Shown: positions 8,090 through 17,140 of the stretch, piece by piece
Numbering within the stretch: the stretch's first letter is position 1
Layout: every line of letters begins with the position of its first letter
NCBI RefSeq assembly: GCF_035989305.1
Contig: NZ_CP108514.1
Coordinates: 3,968,501 to 4,032,500, forward strand
Length of the DNA: 64,000 nt
Source of the DNA: Streptomyces sp. NBC_01233
Lineage (GTDB): Bacteria; Actinomycetota; Actinomycetes; Streptomycetales; Streptomycetaceae
Direction: 5' to 3'
Notes under the pieces: generated by a model
Told to the model about the DNA's origin: nothing
What the model saw: the letters and a program-made list of their open reading frames with translations, nothing else
Database searches by the model: none
Made by a program: the position numbers and the translations under genes

Positions 8090-10801
8090 TCAGCCGACGC
8101 GCGTCAGCTTGCTGCCGATGCCCGGCGCCGCCAGGTCGCTCTGCAGGGCCACCGGCACCTTCACCTGGCTGGCGCCCTCCCCGACGGTCAGCACGCCGAC
8201 CTCGGTCCCGGCCGTCGCGGTCTGCGGCATCTTCGCGCCGCCGTCCGCGAGCTTCACGTCGACGGTCAGCGAGGCCCAGCCGACCGCCTGCACGTCGGCG
8301 GTGGCCACGACGGGCGTCCGGCCGCCGAGACCGTCGTCGACGTAGCCCACGACCTCGCCCTTCTTGACGACGGTCGCACCGTCGAGGACCTTCTGGGTCT
8401 CGAGCATCAGCTGCTTGCTCGCGGCGAGCACGCTGTCGATGATCGGCGCCTTGTGCTGGCCGAGGACGGCTCCGACGATCAGCTGGTTGGTCTTGCCGAC
8501 CTTCTTCTGGGCGGCGAAGAGGAGGTTTCCGCCGGCCTTGGTCGTCGTACCGGTCTTGATGCCGAGCGCGCCGGTGGGTCCGGTCAGGCCGTTCCAGTTC
8601 CGCCAGTTCTTGCCGGACGGGTCCACCCAGCTGGTCTTCTTCGTGATGTCCAGCAGTGCTTCCATCTCGACCAGCTTCAGGCCCAGCTTCACCTGGTCCT
8701 CGGCGGTGCTGACCGTGGTCGCGTCCAGACCCGAGGGGTCCGTGTACGTGGTGTTGGTCATGCCGAGTTCCTTGGCGGTGTCGTTCATCTTCTTGACGAA
8801 CGCCTCCTGGGAACCGGAGTCCCAGCGCGCGAGCAGCCGCGCGATGTTGTTGGCCGACGGGATCATGAGGGCGGCGATCGCGTCGTACTCCGAGATCTTC
8901 TCGCCCTCCTTGACCGTGTCGAGGGTGGACTCGTTGTCGGTCGAGTTGTTCTTCTTGCCCTCGGTCTCGGCCGTCTTGTCGACGTCGATCATCGCGCCCT
9001 GCTCACCCTTCTTCATGGGGTGGTCGCGCAGGATGATGTACGCCGTCATCGACTTGGTGACGCTCGCGATCGGCACGGGCTTCTGCTCGCCGGACTGGCC
9101 GAGCGTGCCGAGGCCGGCGGCGGCCATGTAGGCCTGGCCCTCGGCGGGCCAGGGCAGCTGGGGCTTGGGGCCGTCGAAGGTGTACGAGGACTTCGCGTTC
9201 ATCACGAGCTTCGGCTCGGGCAGCGGGCGCACCAGCTGCACGACGGCCAGGATGATCGCCACGAGCACGACGAGCGGGGCGTAGATCTTGAACCGCCGGA
9301 CCGCGGTGCGCATCGGGCTCGGCGGCGGAGGCGGGTTGTTCGTGAGGTCCGCCAGCATGTCGAGCGGCGGCTTGGGCGGCAGCGGCTGCTGCGTGGTCCG
9401 CTCGGCCCGGTCCACGGCGGCGGGCAGCTTCGGCCGCTGCCGGACCTCGGGCGCCGGCGCGACGCTCTCCGGACGCAGCGGCACGAAGGTGCTGCCCTTG
9501 GGCGCCTCGGCGGTGGGCTCGGCCTCGGCGGGCGTGGCCTGGGCGGGCTTGGCCTGGGCCGGGGCGAACCTGGCTTCGGCCGGCTTGGCCAGGGTCGGCT
9601 TCGGGGCGGCGGGCTTGGCAGGAGCGGGCTTCGGAGTCTCCGCCTTGACCGCATCCACCTTCGGGACCCGGAAGACGGCGGTGCGCTCGCTGTCGGCGGA
9701 CCGCTCGACGGCGGGCGCGGGCGCGGGCTTCGGCTTGTCCTCGGCGGGGGCCGCCGGGGCAGAACCCGGAACAGAACCGGAACCGGAACCGGAATCCGAT
9801 CCGGCACGACCTCCGGCGCCGGATCCGGCGCCAGATCCGGATCCGGCATCCAGCTTCACGGCCCGGAACACGGCCGTGCGCTCGCTGTCCGCGGGCTCCT
9901 CGACGGCGGGCGCGGGCTTCGACTTCTCGGCAGCCGGGGCGGAAACCGGCTTCGGCGCCCGGAAGACGGCGGTGCGCTCACTGTCCGCGGGCTCCTCGAC
10001 GGCGGGCGCGGGCTTCGACTTCTCGGCAGCCGGGGCGGAAACCGGCTTCGGCGCCCGGAAGACGGCCGTGCGCTCACTGTCCGCAGGCTCTTCGGCCGCA
10101 GGCGCAGGCTCGGGCTTGGGCTTGGGCTTGGACTTCTCCGCGGCGGCATCCAGCTTCACCGCACGGAACACGGCGGTGCGCTCGCTGTCGGCCGGCTTCT
10201 CCGCAGCGGGAGCCGCCGGGGCATCGACATCGGCATCGCGCTTCACCGCACGGAAGACAGCGGTGCGCTCACCGTCCCCGGCCTTCGGCTTCTCCGCGGC
10301 GGAACCGGAAGCGGAACCGGAAGCTGAATCCGGCTCCTCGGAACGGGCGTCCGGAACGGCCTCGCGCTTCGGCGCGGTAGCCGGCTCGTCGGCCTCGGGC
10401 TCCTCCGCCGGGGCCTCGGCACCCGCGTCCGCATCCGCATCCGCATCGGGATCCGCAACCGCATCCGCGGCCGGTTCAAGCCGTTCGGAGGTCTCCGCGG
10501 GTCCATCGACCTTGGCGACCCACGCCGCCACCGCCTCGCGCAGCGGATCCCGCTCGCCCTCGGCTCCGGCCACGGGCTCGGGCTCTGCAACGGGCTCAGG
10601 CTCGGGCTCGGCAACAGGCTCGGGCTCGGCAACGGCCTCGACCTCCGCCGCCGCCTCGACCTCCGCCTCGCCGGCGCGAGCGTCGCGGTCTTCCGGATCC
10701 CTCGGCCGGAACACCGACAGCCTCGGATCACGCTCCGCGGACGACTCCGCCGCCCCCGGCGCTCCTGCATCTACCGACTTGTCGGGGGACTCGCCCGCCA
10801 C
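8090..10801 (-). CDS. D-alanyl-D-alanine carboxypeptidase (S11-type PBP) with long repeat-rich cytoplasmic N-terminus
   Basis: A 903-residue protein from GTG 10801 with a near-perfect GGAGGAGG upstream. Residues ~1-500 are acidic and Ala/Pro/Glu-rich and contain six copies of an [D/S]-ERTAVFR-xxK motif (DNA about 9660-10270) plus a divergent PRLSVFRP. A single TM (YAPLVVLVAIILAVVQLV, ~505-523) is followed by the penicillin-binding domain: SxxK at ASVTK (Ser580), SxN at PSANN and KTG at IKTGTTTKAGG, then a C-terminal beta domain. The enzyme would trim pentapeptide stems outside the cell. The half-length N-tail stays in the cytoplasm and is far longer than in most family members. The repeats look like phosphorylation or FHA-docking sites (inference). 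Confidence 0.92.
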   Translation of the reverse strand: MAGESPDKSVDAGAPGAAESSAERDPRLSVFRPRDPEDRDARAGEAEVEAAAEVEAVAEPEPVAEPEPEPVAEPEPVAGAEGERDPLREAVAAWVAKVDGPAETSERLEPAADAVADPDADADADAGAEAPAEEPEADEPATAPKREAVPDARSEEPDSASGSASGSAAEKPKAGDGERTAVFRAVKRDADVDAPAAPAAEKPADSERTAVFRAVKLDAAAEKSKPKPKPEPAPAAEEPADSERTAVFRAPKPVSAPAAEKSKPAPAVEEPADSERTAVFRAPKPVSAPAAEKSKPAPAVEEPADSERTAVFRAVKLDAGSGSGAGSGAGGRAGSDSGSGSGSVPGSAPAAPAEDKPKPAPAPAVERSADSERTAVFRVPKVDAVKAETPKPAPAKPAAPKPTLAKPAEARFAPAQAKPAQATPAEAEPTAEAPKGSTFVPLRPESVAPAPEVRQRPKLPAAVDRAERTTQQPLPPKPPLDMLADLTNNPPPPPSPMRTAVRRFKIYAPLVVLVAIILAVVQLVRPLPEPKLVMNAKSSYTFDGPKPQLPWPAEGQAYMAAAGLGTLGQSGEQKPVPIASVTKSMTAYIILRDHPMKKGEQGAMIDVDKTAETEGKKNNSTDNESTLDTVKEGEKISEYDAIAALMIPSANNIARLLARWDSGSQEAFVKKMNDTAKELGMTNTTYTDPSGLDATTVSTAEDQVKLGLKLVEMEALLDITKKTSWVDPSGKNWRNWNGLTGPTGALGIKTGTTTKAGGNLLFAAQKKVGKTNQLIVGAVLGQHKAPIIDSVLAASKQLMLETQKVLDGATVVKKGEVVGYVDDGLGGRTPVVATADVQAVGWASLTVDVKLADGGAKMPQTATAGTEVGVLTVGEGASQVKVPVALQSDLAAPGIGSKLTRVG

Positions 10802-10987
10802 CGTTCCTCCTCCATCGCCGCCACGTCCGGCTGTCCGAATGTCTAACAGTGTCCCGTCTCGGGGGCATCGCCCCCGTGCTAGACGAGAACGACATAGCTG
10901 CGGGTTCCCCCACAAAGCGGCCACGCGCTCTCGACAGATGAATGTGAGAGGCGTCACCCTGTCACTCATCCACGCGGGGAGGCATGG

Positions 10988-11722
10988 ATGGGCAGGAGCC
11001 GCAGAACAATTCCGGAGGAGCTTCTGCTGCTCGCCTTGGACCCGGCCACGGGTACCACGGCGCAGCCGCAGTCGCTCGACCTCGGCCTGGCCGGGGCACA
11101 GCTAGTGGAGCTGGCTCTGGCAGGACGGATAGCCCCTGATGGGGATCGTATCGCCGTGGTGATGCCACGGCCGACAGGAGATCCGACTCTGGACTCCGCA
11201 CTGGAACTGCTGCGCAGGCGCGGCAGCCCGGTACGGGCCGTCCACTGGATCGGCGGACCCCGACTGGGGCTCCGTCAGATTTACCTCGCTCATCTGGAGC
11301 GCTGCGGCATGGTGCATGCCGTCGCAGGACAGATGTGCGGTGTGTTGCCGACAACTCGCTACCAGGCGACGGACACGGAGATCAGCCGGGAGATCCGAGC
11401 CCGGCTCGACAGTGCGATCCGCACCGGCGTACCGCCGGACCCGCGGACCGCGGCGCTTGCCGCACTGGCCCACGCGGTCGGACTCGGCAAGCACCTGTAC
11501 CCCGGCAACGAGGGGCGGTCGTCCAGGTCCCGGCTGCGGGACCTGATCCGGCACGACCCGATGGGCGGACTCGTGGCGCATGCCGTGATGGACGTCCAGA
11601 ACGGTGTGGCCGCACAGCCGCGCCGTGACCGCGCACCGGCACCACCAGCCCGGGCCACGGCGAGCAGCGTCCCGTTGCAGCCGCGCCGGACGGGTGCGAT
11701 GGCCCGCGCGGCCGCGCACTGA
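10988..11722 (+). CDS. GPP34 (GOLPH3/VPS74-like) family protein
   Basis: A 244-residue protein from ATG 10988, preceded by GGGGAGG. The opening IPEELLLLALDPATG, the central LGLAGAQLVELALAGRI and the later GLGKHLYPG are characteristic of the bacterial GPP34 family, related to eukaryotic GOLPH3, a phosphoinositide-binding peripheral membrane protein. Streptomyces carry many paralogues; their role is unknown. The last ~45 residues are a basic, Pro/Arg-rich tail outside the domain. It is divergent from the carboxypeptidase gene, sharing a 186-bp upstream region. Confidence 0.88.
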   Translation: MGRSRRTIPEELLLLALDPATGTTAQPQSLDLGLAGAQLVELALAGRIAPDGDRIAVVMPRPTGDPTLDSALELLRRRGSPVRAVHWIGGPRLGLRQIYLAHLERCGMVHAVAGQMCGVLPTTRYQATDTEISREIRARLDSAIRTGVPPDPRTAALAALAHAVGLGKHLYPGNEGRSSRSRLRDLIRHDPMGGLVAHAVMDVQNGVAAQPRRDRAPAPPARATASSVPLQPRRTGAMARAAAH

Positions 11723-11986
11723 TCAACCGGTTACAACCAGTTCGGGTCCACGGATCCATCTGAGCTCCATAGCAACGCCATCGCCGTGACCGACGTCCGC
11801 AAAGACCCGGTTCGGGAGCCGCCAGCGCGCGGGGTGGCGGGGCCGGTTCGCCGACCCCGCCGCCCCGCGCGTCTGTGTTTTCCCTGCCGTTCCCCAGCGG
11901 CGGCGCCCGCTTCGGTGGCAGTCTGCTCGACATCAGACACGCAGAGAGACAGCTGCACGACAGAAGAAGGCGGAGGTGCCGTTCCC

Positions 11987-12871
11987 GTGGCGTCCAATGT
12001 CAATCCCACCGTCCGACGCCGCCGACTGGGCATGGAGTTGCGCAAGCTCCGCGAGGACAAGGGCATGACGGCCGAACAGGTCGCCGAGCGCCTGCTCGTC
12101 TCCCAGTCGAAGATCAGCCGGCTGGAGAACGGCCGCCGTTCCATCAGCCAGCGCGACGTCCGCGACCTGTGCGACGTGTACGAGGTCGAGGACCGCCGGC
12201 TCATCGACTCGCTCATGCAGATGGCGAAGGACTCCCGCCAGCAGGGCTGGTGGCACGCCTTCGGCGACATCCCGTACAGCGTGTACATCGGCCTGGAGAC
12301 GGACGCCGCCAGCCTGCGCACGTACGAACCCCTGGTGATCCCGGGCCTGCTCCAGACCACGGAGTACGCCCAGTCCCTCGTCCGCGGTGCCTGGCCGGAG
12401 ACCGCCCCGGCCGACGTGGACAAGCGGGTCCAGGTCCGGATGCACCGCCAGAAGCGGCTCTCCGAGACCGACAACAACAACCCGGAGCTCGGCCCGCTGC
12501 GCCTGTGGGCGGTCATCGACGAGGCCGCCCTGCGCCGGCGGGTGGGCGACGCCCAGCTCATGACCCGGCAGCTGGAGTACTTGATAGAGCAGTCCGAGCA
12601 GCCGCACGTCACCGTGCAGGTGATGCCCTTCTCGCTGGGCGCCCATCCCGGGGTCAACGGCCAGTACGCGATCCTGGAGTTCCCGGACGCGTCCGACTCG
12701 ACGGTCGTCTACATCGAGGGCGTGACGAGCGACCTGTACCTGGAGAAGGCCAACGACGTGCAGAAGTACAGCGTGATGTACGAACACCTGCGCGCCCAGG
12801 CCCTCAACGTCGACCAGACGCGGCAGTTCATCTCCGGGATCATCGACGAATATGCGAAAAAGGGCGAATAG
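11987..12871 (+). CDS. XRE-family regulator, Scr1/DUF5753 type
   Basis: A 294-residue protein. GTG 11987 is chosen because GGAGG lies ~10 bases upstream and the protein then opens with RRRRLGMELRKLREDKGMT, the first helix of the HTH. The HTH spans ~12-70 (EQVAERLLVSQSKISRLENG). The DUF5753 ligand-binding-like domain follows (YEPLVIPGLLQTTEYAQ, VQVMPFSLGAHPGVNGQYAI, YIEGVTSDLYLE). It pairs with the DUF397 gene 217 bp downstream. In Streptomyces such pairs behave as regulator/small-protein modules related to WhiJ/Scr1 and affect development. Confidence 0.9.
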   Translation: MASNVNPTVRRRRLGMELRKLREDKGMTAEQVAERLLVSQSKISRLENGRRSISQRDVRDLCDVYEVEDRRLIDSLMQMAKDSRQQGWWHAFGDIPYSVYIGLETDAASLRTYEPLVIPGLLQTTEYAQSLVRGAWPETAPADVDKRVQVRMHRQKRLSETDNNNPELGPLRLWAVIDEAALRRRVGDAQLMTRQLEYLIEQSEQPHVTVQVMPFSLGAHPGVNGQYAILEFPDASDSTVVYIEGVTSDLYLEKANDVQKYSVMYEHLRAQALNVDQTRQFISGIIDEYAKKGE

Positions 12872-13087
12872 GGCAAATGGGGCGACCAGCGCCGTGATGT
12901 GCCGGGCGAGTGGCAGAGGGGTCGGTACGGTACACCGTCACTCCCCGGCCACATAAGGCCTGAATGGAATATGCCACTCGGTCGGGTGAACGCTTCATTC
13001 ACCTATCAGGAGCTGCGGGTAGCGTCGATCAGGTCAGCCGGAAATGGCCGACAAGACACCGGAACTACTCGCTCACCGGAGAGAAAC

Positions 13088-13297
13088 ATGGCTATTCGTC
13101 AGGGCGCCACGGTCAACTGGGTCAAGTCCTCCTACTCTGCCAACGGCGCCTGCATCGAGGTCAAGTCCCCCGTCATGGAGGCCATCGCCGTCCGCGACTC
13201 GAAGGTGCAGGACGGTCCGTCCCTCACCTTCGCACCCGGTTCCTGGACCTCTTTCGTCGCCGACGTCACCGAGGGCCGGCCGGGACGCCTCGCCTGA
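13088..13297 (+). CDS. DUF397 small protein, partner of the upstream XRE regulator
   Basis: A 69-residue protein from ATG 13088, with GGAGAG upstream. It carries the DUF397 signature VNWVKSSYSANGACIEVKSP, then AVRDSKVQDGPSLTFAPGSWTSFV. Members of this family are encoded beside Scr1/WhiJ-type regulators and modulate them. The 217-bp spacer after the regulator, and its own ribosome binding site, suggest a separate promoter is possible. Confidence 0.9.
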   Translation: MAIRQGATVNWVKSSYSANGACIEVKSPVMEAIAVRDSKVQDGPSLTFAPGSWTSFVADVTEGRPGRLA

Positions 13298-13508
13298 AGA
13301 TCACGGCGCGTCCCAACCGTTCCGCTCTCACAGGCAGCAGCACTGCTGCTCACCGCATGTGCACCACTGACTGGAGCCCTCTCGACCGGTCCGCCGTCTT
13401 GGCCGAGGGGGCTCGGCCATGCCCGCGTACGTACGGGCGCTCGTACGGCGACGGGCACGCGTACGGCCCCGGGCGTGGGCACGGCCGGCGCAGCGGCCAG
13501 CACAGCGG

Positions 13509-14366
13509 TCAGCGCAGCTGATCGACGTACCGGTCCGTCCCCGGCACCGTGGGGATGAACGGCGCCACCAGCTCCACCCGCCCCAGCCCCGCCTCGGCGA
13601 CCTCCGCGTCCAGCCCCCGGAAGCGGTCCCAGCACTCCCGCGGGTCGGCCTCCAGGAACCACAGCAGCGTCAGCCGGGTACCGACCCCCTCGACCTGCTT
13701 GACGTACGTCATCCGGTCACCGGGCAGCGGGGTCGGACGGAAGACCGTCACCATCGCGGCCGGGGAGCCGTGCAGCCGCTTCGGGAGGGCGCGCGAGCGC
13801 AGCCACTCCAGCAACCCGGCCCGCTGCTCGGGCCCGTCGGCGTCGACCACCTGGACCACGAGGCCGGCGTACGGGTGGTCGAGGGCGTGGAAGTCCCGCG
13901 GGCCGGCGGCGCCGTCGCGGTAGACGGTGGCCGCGTGGTCCTGGAAGGCCGTGAAGACGTGGGTGCGGTCCTGGTAGACCCGGCCGTCGCGGTTCAGGCG
14001 CTTGTTGATGCCGACGGTCCACTTCATGTGCTCGTCGTAGCGGCCCTCGGTGACCCAGTACGTCGATATGTAGCAGCCCGCGGTGACGGGCTGGGCGACG
14101 GCCGACTTCTCGGGGTAGCGCAGCTCCTGGAGCTCGCGGGTGGCGACCCAGCGGCGGCCCGCGTACATCCAGGGCATGGCCATGGCGCCGGCGTAGTAGT
14201 GGTCGTCCTCGTACCAGCGGTTGTACGCGAACTCGTGGCCCGGGTGCGGTTCCACCAGGGTGATCAGCGCGTGCCCGGGGTGGACGCCGTAGGGGCCGAC
14301 GGACGCGAGCGCGGCGTAGTCGTCGACGCGGGTGTCCTGCTGCGGTTCCTGCTCTCCTGTCGTCAT
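13509..14366 (-). CDS. Two-domain dimeric alpha/beta-barrel-like protein of unknown function (regulon member)
   Basis: A 285-residue protein from ATG 14366. The first half contains HALITLVEPHPGHEFAYNRW followed by YEDDHYYAGAM, which resembles the EthD-like dimeric alpha/beta barrel opening (NRWYxxxH). The second half contains LTLLWFLEADPRECWDRFRG and ends VAPFIPTVPGTDRYVDQL, consistent with a second ferredoxin-like barrel. No catalytic family is certain. A perfect 15-bp palindrome (14380-14394) lies 14 bp upstream of the start and is shared with SDR, LLM and amidohydrolase genes in this window. Its job is therefore probably in the same catabolic pathway, perhaps as a small isomerase, cyclase or monooxygenase-like step (inference). 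Confidence 0.65.
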   Translation of the reverse strand: MTTGEQEPQQDTRVDDYAALASVGPYGVHPGHALITLVEPHPGHEFAYNRWYEDDHYYAGAMAMPWMYAGRRWVATRELQELRYPEKSAVAQPVTAGCYISTYWVTEGRYDEHMKWTVGINKRLNRDGRVYQDRTHVFTAFQDHAATVYRDGAAGPRDFHALDHPYAGLVVQVVDADGPEQRAGLLEWLRSRALPKRLHGSPAAMVTVFRPTPLPGDRMTYVKQVEGVGTRLTLLWFLEADPRECWDRFRGLDAEVAEAGLGRVELVAPFIPTVPGTDRYVDQLR

Positions 14367-14379
14367 GGGAACGGTCTAG

Positions 14380-14394
14380 CTGATGCGGCATCAG
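14380..14394. promoter_or_regulatory. Operator copy 1, CTGATG-CGG-CATCAG
   Basis: A perfect 6-3-6 palindrome ending 14 bp from the start of the gene at 13509-14366. Flanks (ATCTGAT...ATCAGCTA on the minus strand) match the extended form of the other five copies. Confidence 0.75.
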
Positions 14395-14486
14395 ATGGGG
14401 AGGGGTCCGTCCACCACCCGATACATACATGCCGTCTACAACTTTGCCTGGCTACGATGCGCGCACCCGTCTCCGGAGGAGCGCCC

Positions 14487-14602
14487 GTGTCTGCTACCGC
14501 CGTGCCCACCACCACCGTTGCGCCCACCATCGCCACCGCCACCGCCGCCGTGCCCGCATCGCCGCCGCCCGCGTTCGCCGCCCGCGCCGCCTCGGTCGAG
14601 GG
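14487..14602 (+). pseudogene. 5' part of class I/II aminotransferase gene, interrupted by IS607-like element
   Basis: GTG 14487 is preceded by GGAGGAGCGCCC and opens an Ala/Thr/Pro-rich N-terminus ending PAFAARAASVEG. At GG (14601-14602) the frame enters the IS. Across the element the frame resumes at 16906 as SPVREILALTERPG, the characteristic opening of MocR/LysN-type PLP aminotransferases, whose normal continuation is a SFAGGLPxPExF motif. The two halves rejoin in frame with a single GG retained. Confidence 0.75.
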
Positions 14603-14677
14603 TCGGTCACTGCTGGTCCTTTGATTCGCTCTTGTGAGTGATAGTGCATTTGGGTGAGTGTGGTTACGGTCGGGTGT

Positions 14678-15256
14678 ATGAACCTCAAGGAGTGGGCGAA
14701 GGCGCAGGGTGTGCATCCGCAGACCGCGTATCGCTGGTTCCGTGAGGGCGCGTTGCCGGTCCCTGCGGAACGAGTGGGGCCCCGCACGATCCTGGTCAAC
14801 GTCGAGGCGAACTCGTCAGCGTCCGTGACGGGTGGCGTGGGCCTGTATGCCCGCGTTTCTTCCCACGGTCAGAGGCAGGATCTGGAACGTCAGGTCGCCC
14901 GGCTGACCGAGTGGGCCGCGGAGGCCGGGCACCGAGTGGTGCGGGTCGAATCCGAGATCGCTTCGGGCATGAACGGCAGCCGGGCAAAGGCGCGTCGTCT
15001 GCTGGCCGACCCGGCGGTGACCACTGTGGTGGTCGAGCACAAAGACCGCCTCGGCCGGATGAACGTCGAACTCATCGAAGCCGCCCTGTCCGCGACCGGC
15101 CGCCGCCTGGTGGTCCTGGACAAGGGCGAAGTCGAGGACGACCCGGTACGGGACATGGTTGAGGTTCTGACCTCTTTCTGTGCCCGCCTGTACGGCCGCC
15201 GCTCTGCGAAGAACCGGGCGGAGAAGGCTCTGGAAGCGGCGGCAGCCCATGACTGA
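14678..15256 (+). CDS. tnpA: IS607-family serine recombinase TnpA
   Basis: A 192-residue protein from ATG 14678. The N-terminal MerR-like HTH is MNLKEWAKAQGVHPQTAYRW. It is followed by the small serine-recombinase catalytic domain, with catalytic Ser in GLYARVSSHGQRQDLERQ and the conserved ESEIASGMNG and VVEHKDRLGR motifs. The HTH at the N-terminus, ahead of the catalytic domain, is the hallmark of IS607 transposases. The ATG of tnpB lies inside its last codons. Confidence 0.95.
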   Translation: MNLKEWAKAQGVHPQTAYRWFREGALPVPAERVGPRTILVNVEANSSASVTGGVGLYARVSSHGQRQDLERQVARLTEWAAEAGHRVVRVESEIASGMNGSRAKARRLLADPAVTTVVVEHKDRLGRMNVELIEAALSATGRRLVVLDKGEVEDDPVRDMVEVLTSFCARLYGRRSAKNRAEKALEAAAAHD

Positions 15257-16871
15257 GCAGCCGAAGAAGAGGCAGCTCCGCACCATCGACGCGCCGTTCG
15301 TGGCCCTCGGCCCGTCCGGTGTGGCGATACGCGACCGCCTCAAGCACCTCACGCCCCAGGACGAGAAGGTGTTGCGGCTTGTGGGTGAGCACCTTGGACA
15401 CCTGGCGTCCCTCGACCTGGCGGCCCGCTGCGCGGATGGCAACGACCATGACGCGCAAAGGTGGGCGGCCCGCAAGCATGGCCTCACCGCCGCATCGTCG
15501 TCCCGCTGGGCCGGGTCGATCACGAAGGCCACACACGATCAGTGGGCGCTCTCCCGGCGCTGCCAGCTCGCACACATTCAATCCCTTGAGGCCGGTATCC
15601 GGACCCTGAAGCACCGACTGTCCCTACCGATCGGCGAACGCGGTACGAAGAGGGCGGCCGGCGGATACCGGTCGAAGGGCGAGTGGTTTGACAAGTCCCG
15701 CCGCCTGCAGGTCCTGGAGCACCGGCTCGATGCCGCTCGCGCCGACCGGGAAGCCGGGCGCGTGCACGTGGTGCGCGGCGGGCGACGGCTCCTCAACAAC
15801 CGGCACAACCTGGAGAAAACGCAGATCACCGAGGCCGAATGGCGGCAGCGGTGGGAGGCGGAGCGCTGGTTCCTGGCCGCTGACGGCGAGTCGGGCAAAC
15901 GGTTGGGGAACGAGACCATCCGCGTCACCCCCGACGGCGAAGTGCCGATCAAGCTCCCGACCCCGCTCGCACACCTGGCCAACAGCAAGCACGGCCGGTA
16001 CATCCTCATGTCCAGGGTGTCGTTTCAGCACCGGGGCGAGGAATGGGCCGATCGCATCGAGGACAACCGGGCCGTCGCGTACCGCATCCACCTGGATGTC
16101 TCCCGCGGGCGCTGGTACCTCAGCGCCTCCTGGCAACGTCCGGTTGTCCAGACGATCCCGCTCGCGACCGCCCGCGCAAACGGCATGGTCGGCGTGGACA
16201 CCAACGCCGACCACTTCGCCGCCTACCGCCTCGACACCCACGGCAACCCAGTAGGCGAACCGCACCGTTTCTACTACGACCTGTCCGGGTCGGCCGACCA
16301 CCGAGACGCGCAAATCCGCCATGCCATCACCCAGGTACTGCACTGGACCAAGAGTGCCGGGGCCAAGGCCATCGGCCTGGAAGACCTCGACTTCGCTGCG
16401 GAGAAGACCCGTGAGAAGCACGGCCGCAGGAAACGGTTCCGGCAGCTCGTTTCCGGTATGCCGACCGGCAGGCTCAAGGCCCGACTCGTGTCGATGGCCG
16501 CCGAAGCCGGTCTTGTCATCGTCGCAGTCGATCCCGCTTACACCTCGCAGTGGGGAGGCCAGCACTGGCAGAAACCGCTGGTCACCCCACGCCGCACGAT
16601 GTCCCGTCACGATGCCGCCGGCATCGCGATCGGACGACGCGCCCTCGGACACCCGATCCGGCGTCGGACGGCACCGCCCCCACACGACCAGAGTGATCGT
16701 GTGGGGCATCGGACCGTCCAGGCCGAACGCGGTGTCCGAGGACGTGAGGAAACCCGCCGCCCCGTCACGGAACATGCACACGATGCACGTGCCCGGACGG
16801 GGAAACACCAGGGAACGCGGGCGACCAGTGCATCCAAAACCGTTCGGGATGCGCGCAGTGCCAGGCAGTGA
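15249..16871 (+). CDS. TnpB-related RuvC nuclease lacking the zinc ribbon
   Basis: A 540-residue protein from ATG 15249, overlapping tnpA by 8 bp. RuvC-like acidic residues are visible: GVDTNADHFA (~Asp317), GLEDLDF (~Glu377) and SRHDAAGIAIGRR (~Asp455). In the position where canonical TnpB carries two CxxC knuckles, this protein has DPAYTSQWGGQHW and no cysteines, so the zinc ribbon is absent. The protein is also longer than typical TnpB (~400). A basic, low-complexity tail of ~75 residues follows the last Asp and its DNA may double as the omegaRNA scaffold. This matches the TnpB-related accessory proteins common in Streptomyces. Confidence 0.85.
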   Translation: MTEQPKKRQLRTIDAPFVALGPSGVAIRDRLKHLTPQDEKVLRLVGEHLGHLASLDLAARCADGNDHDAQRWAARKHGLTAASSSRWAGSITKATHDQWALSRRCQLAHIQSLEAGIRTLKHRLSLPIGERGTKRAAGGYRSKGEWFDKSRRLQVLEHRLDAARADREAGRVHVVRGGRRLLNNRHNLEKTQITEAEWRQRWEAERWFLAADGESGKRLGNETIRVTPDGEVPIKLPTPLAHLANSKHGRYILMSRVSFQHRGEEWADRIEDNRAVAYRIHLDVSRGRWYLSASWQRPVVQTIPLATARANGMVGVDTNADHFAAYRLDTHGNPVGEPHRFYYDLSGSADHRDAQIRHAITQVLHWTKSAGAKAIGLEDLDFAAEKTREKHGRRKRFRQLVSGMPTGRLKARLVSMAAEAGLVIVAVDPAYTSQWGGQHWQKPLVTPRRTMSRHDAAGIAIGRRALGHPIRRRTAPPPHDQSDRVGHRTVQAERGVRGREETRRPVTEHAHDARARTGKHQGTRATSASKTVRDARSARQ

Positions 16872-16905
16872 GTCCAAGACTCACTCCTGCTCACTGACTA
16901 GGAAC

Positions 16906-16985
16906 GGTTCCCCCGTACGCGAGATCCTCGCGCTCACCGAACGACCCGGGATACGACCGCGAGCGGTTCCTCGCCTGCCTGGCGC
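16906..16985 (+). pseudogene. Severed 3' fragment of the aminotransferase gene
   Basis: The frame resumes with GSPVREILALTERPG and then loses aminotransferase character (RPRAVPRLPG, stop near 17001). The bulk of the enzyme is missing, so a deletion accompanied or followed the insertion. The remaining bases to 17140 hold no gene I can support. Confidence 0.6.
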
Positions 16986-17140
16986 TTGTGGCCTGGGGTG
17001 AGCCCGTGGGGTACCGGATGGTGCGGGAGGTGAGCCTTGAGCCGAGGAACGCGCCTTGGTACGGCCAGGGCGATGGGGTCACACACCACCCGCCACTCAT
17101 CGGTTCCCGCCCCTTCACACCGCCGCGCCCGCGCCGTAGC

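Larger units (their letters stand above)
14603..16907 (+). mobile_element. IS607-like element (serine recombinase + TnpB-related protein)
   Basis: A 2,305-bp element bounded by GG on both sides (14601-14602 and 16906-16907), the known core dinucleotide for IS607 serine recombinases. No inverted repeats or target duplication are needed for this family. It carries a tnpA and a tnpB-related gene overlapping by 8 bp. The boundaries come from restoration of the interrupted aminotransferase frame. Confidence 0.85.

Noticed and set aside
9660..10290. Repeats in the carboxypeptidase gene as regulatory DNA sites
   Set aside because: They are in frame and conserve the peptide ERTAVFR more than the DNA.
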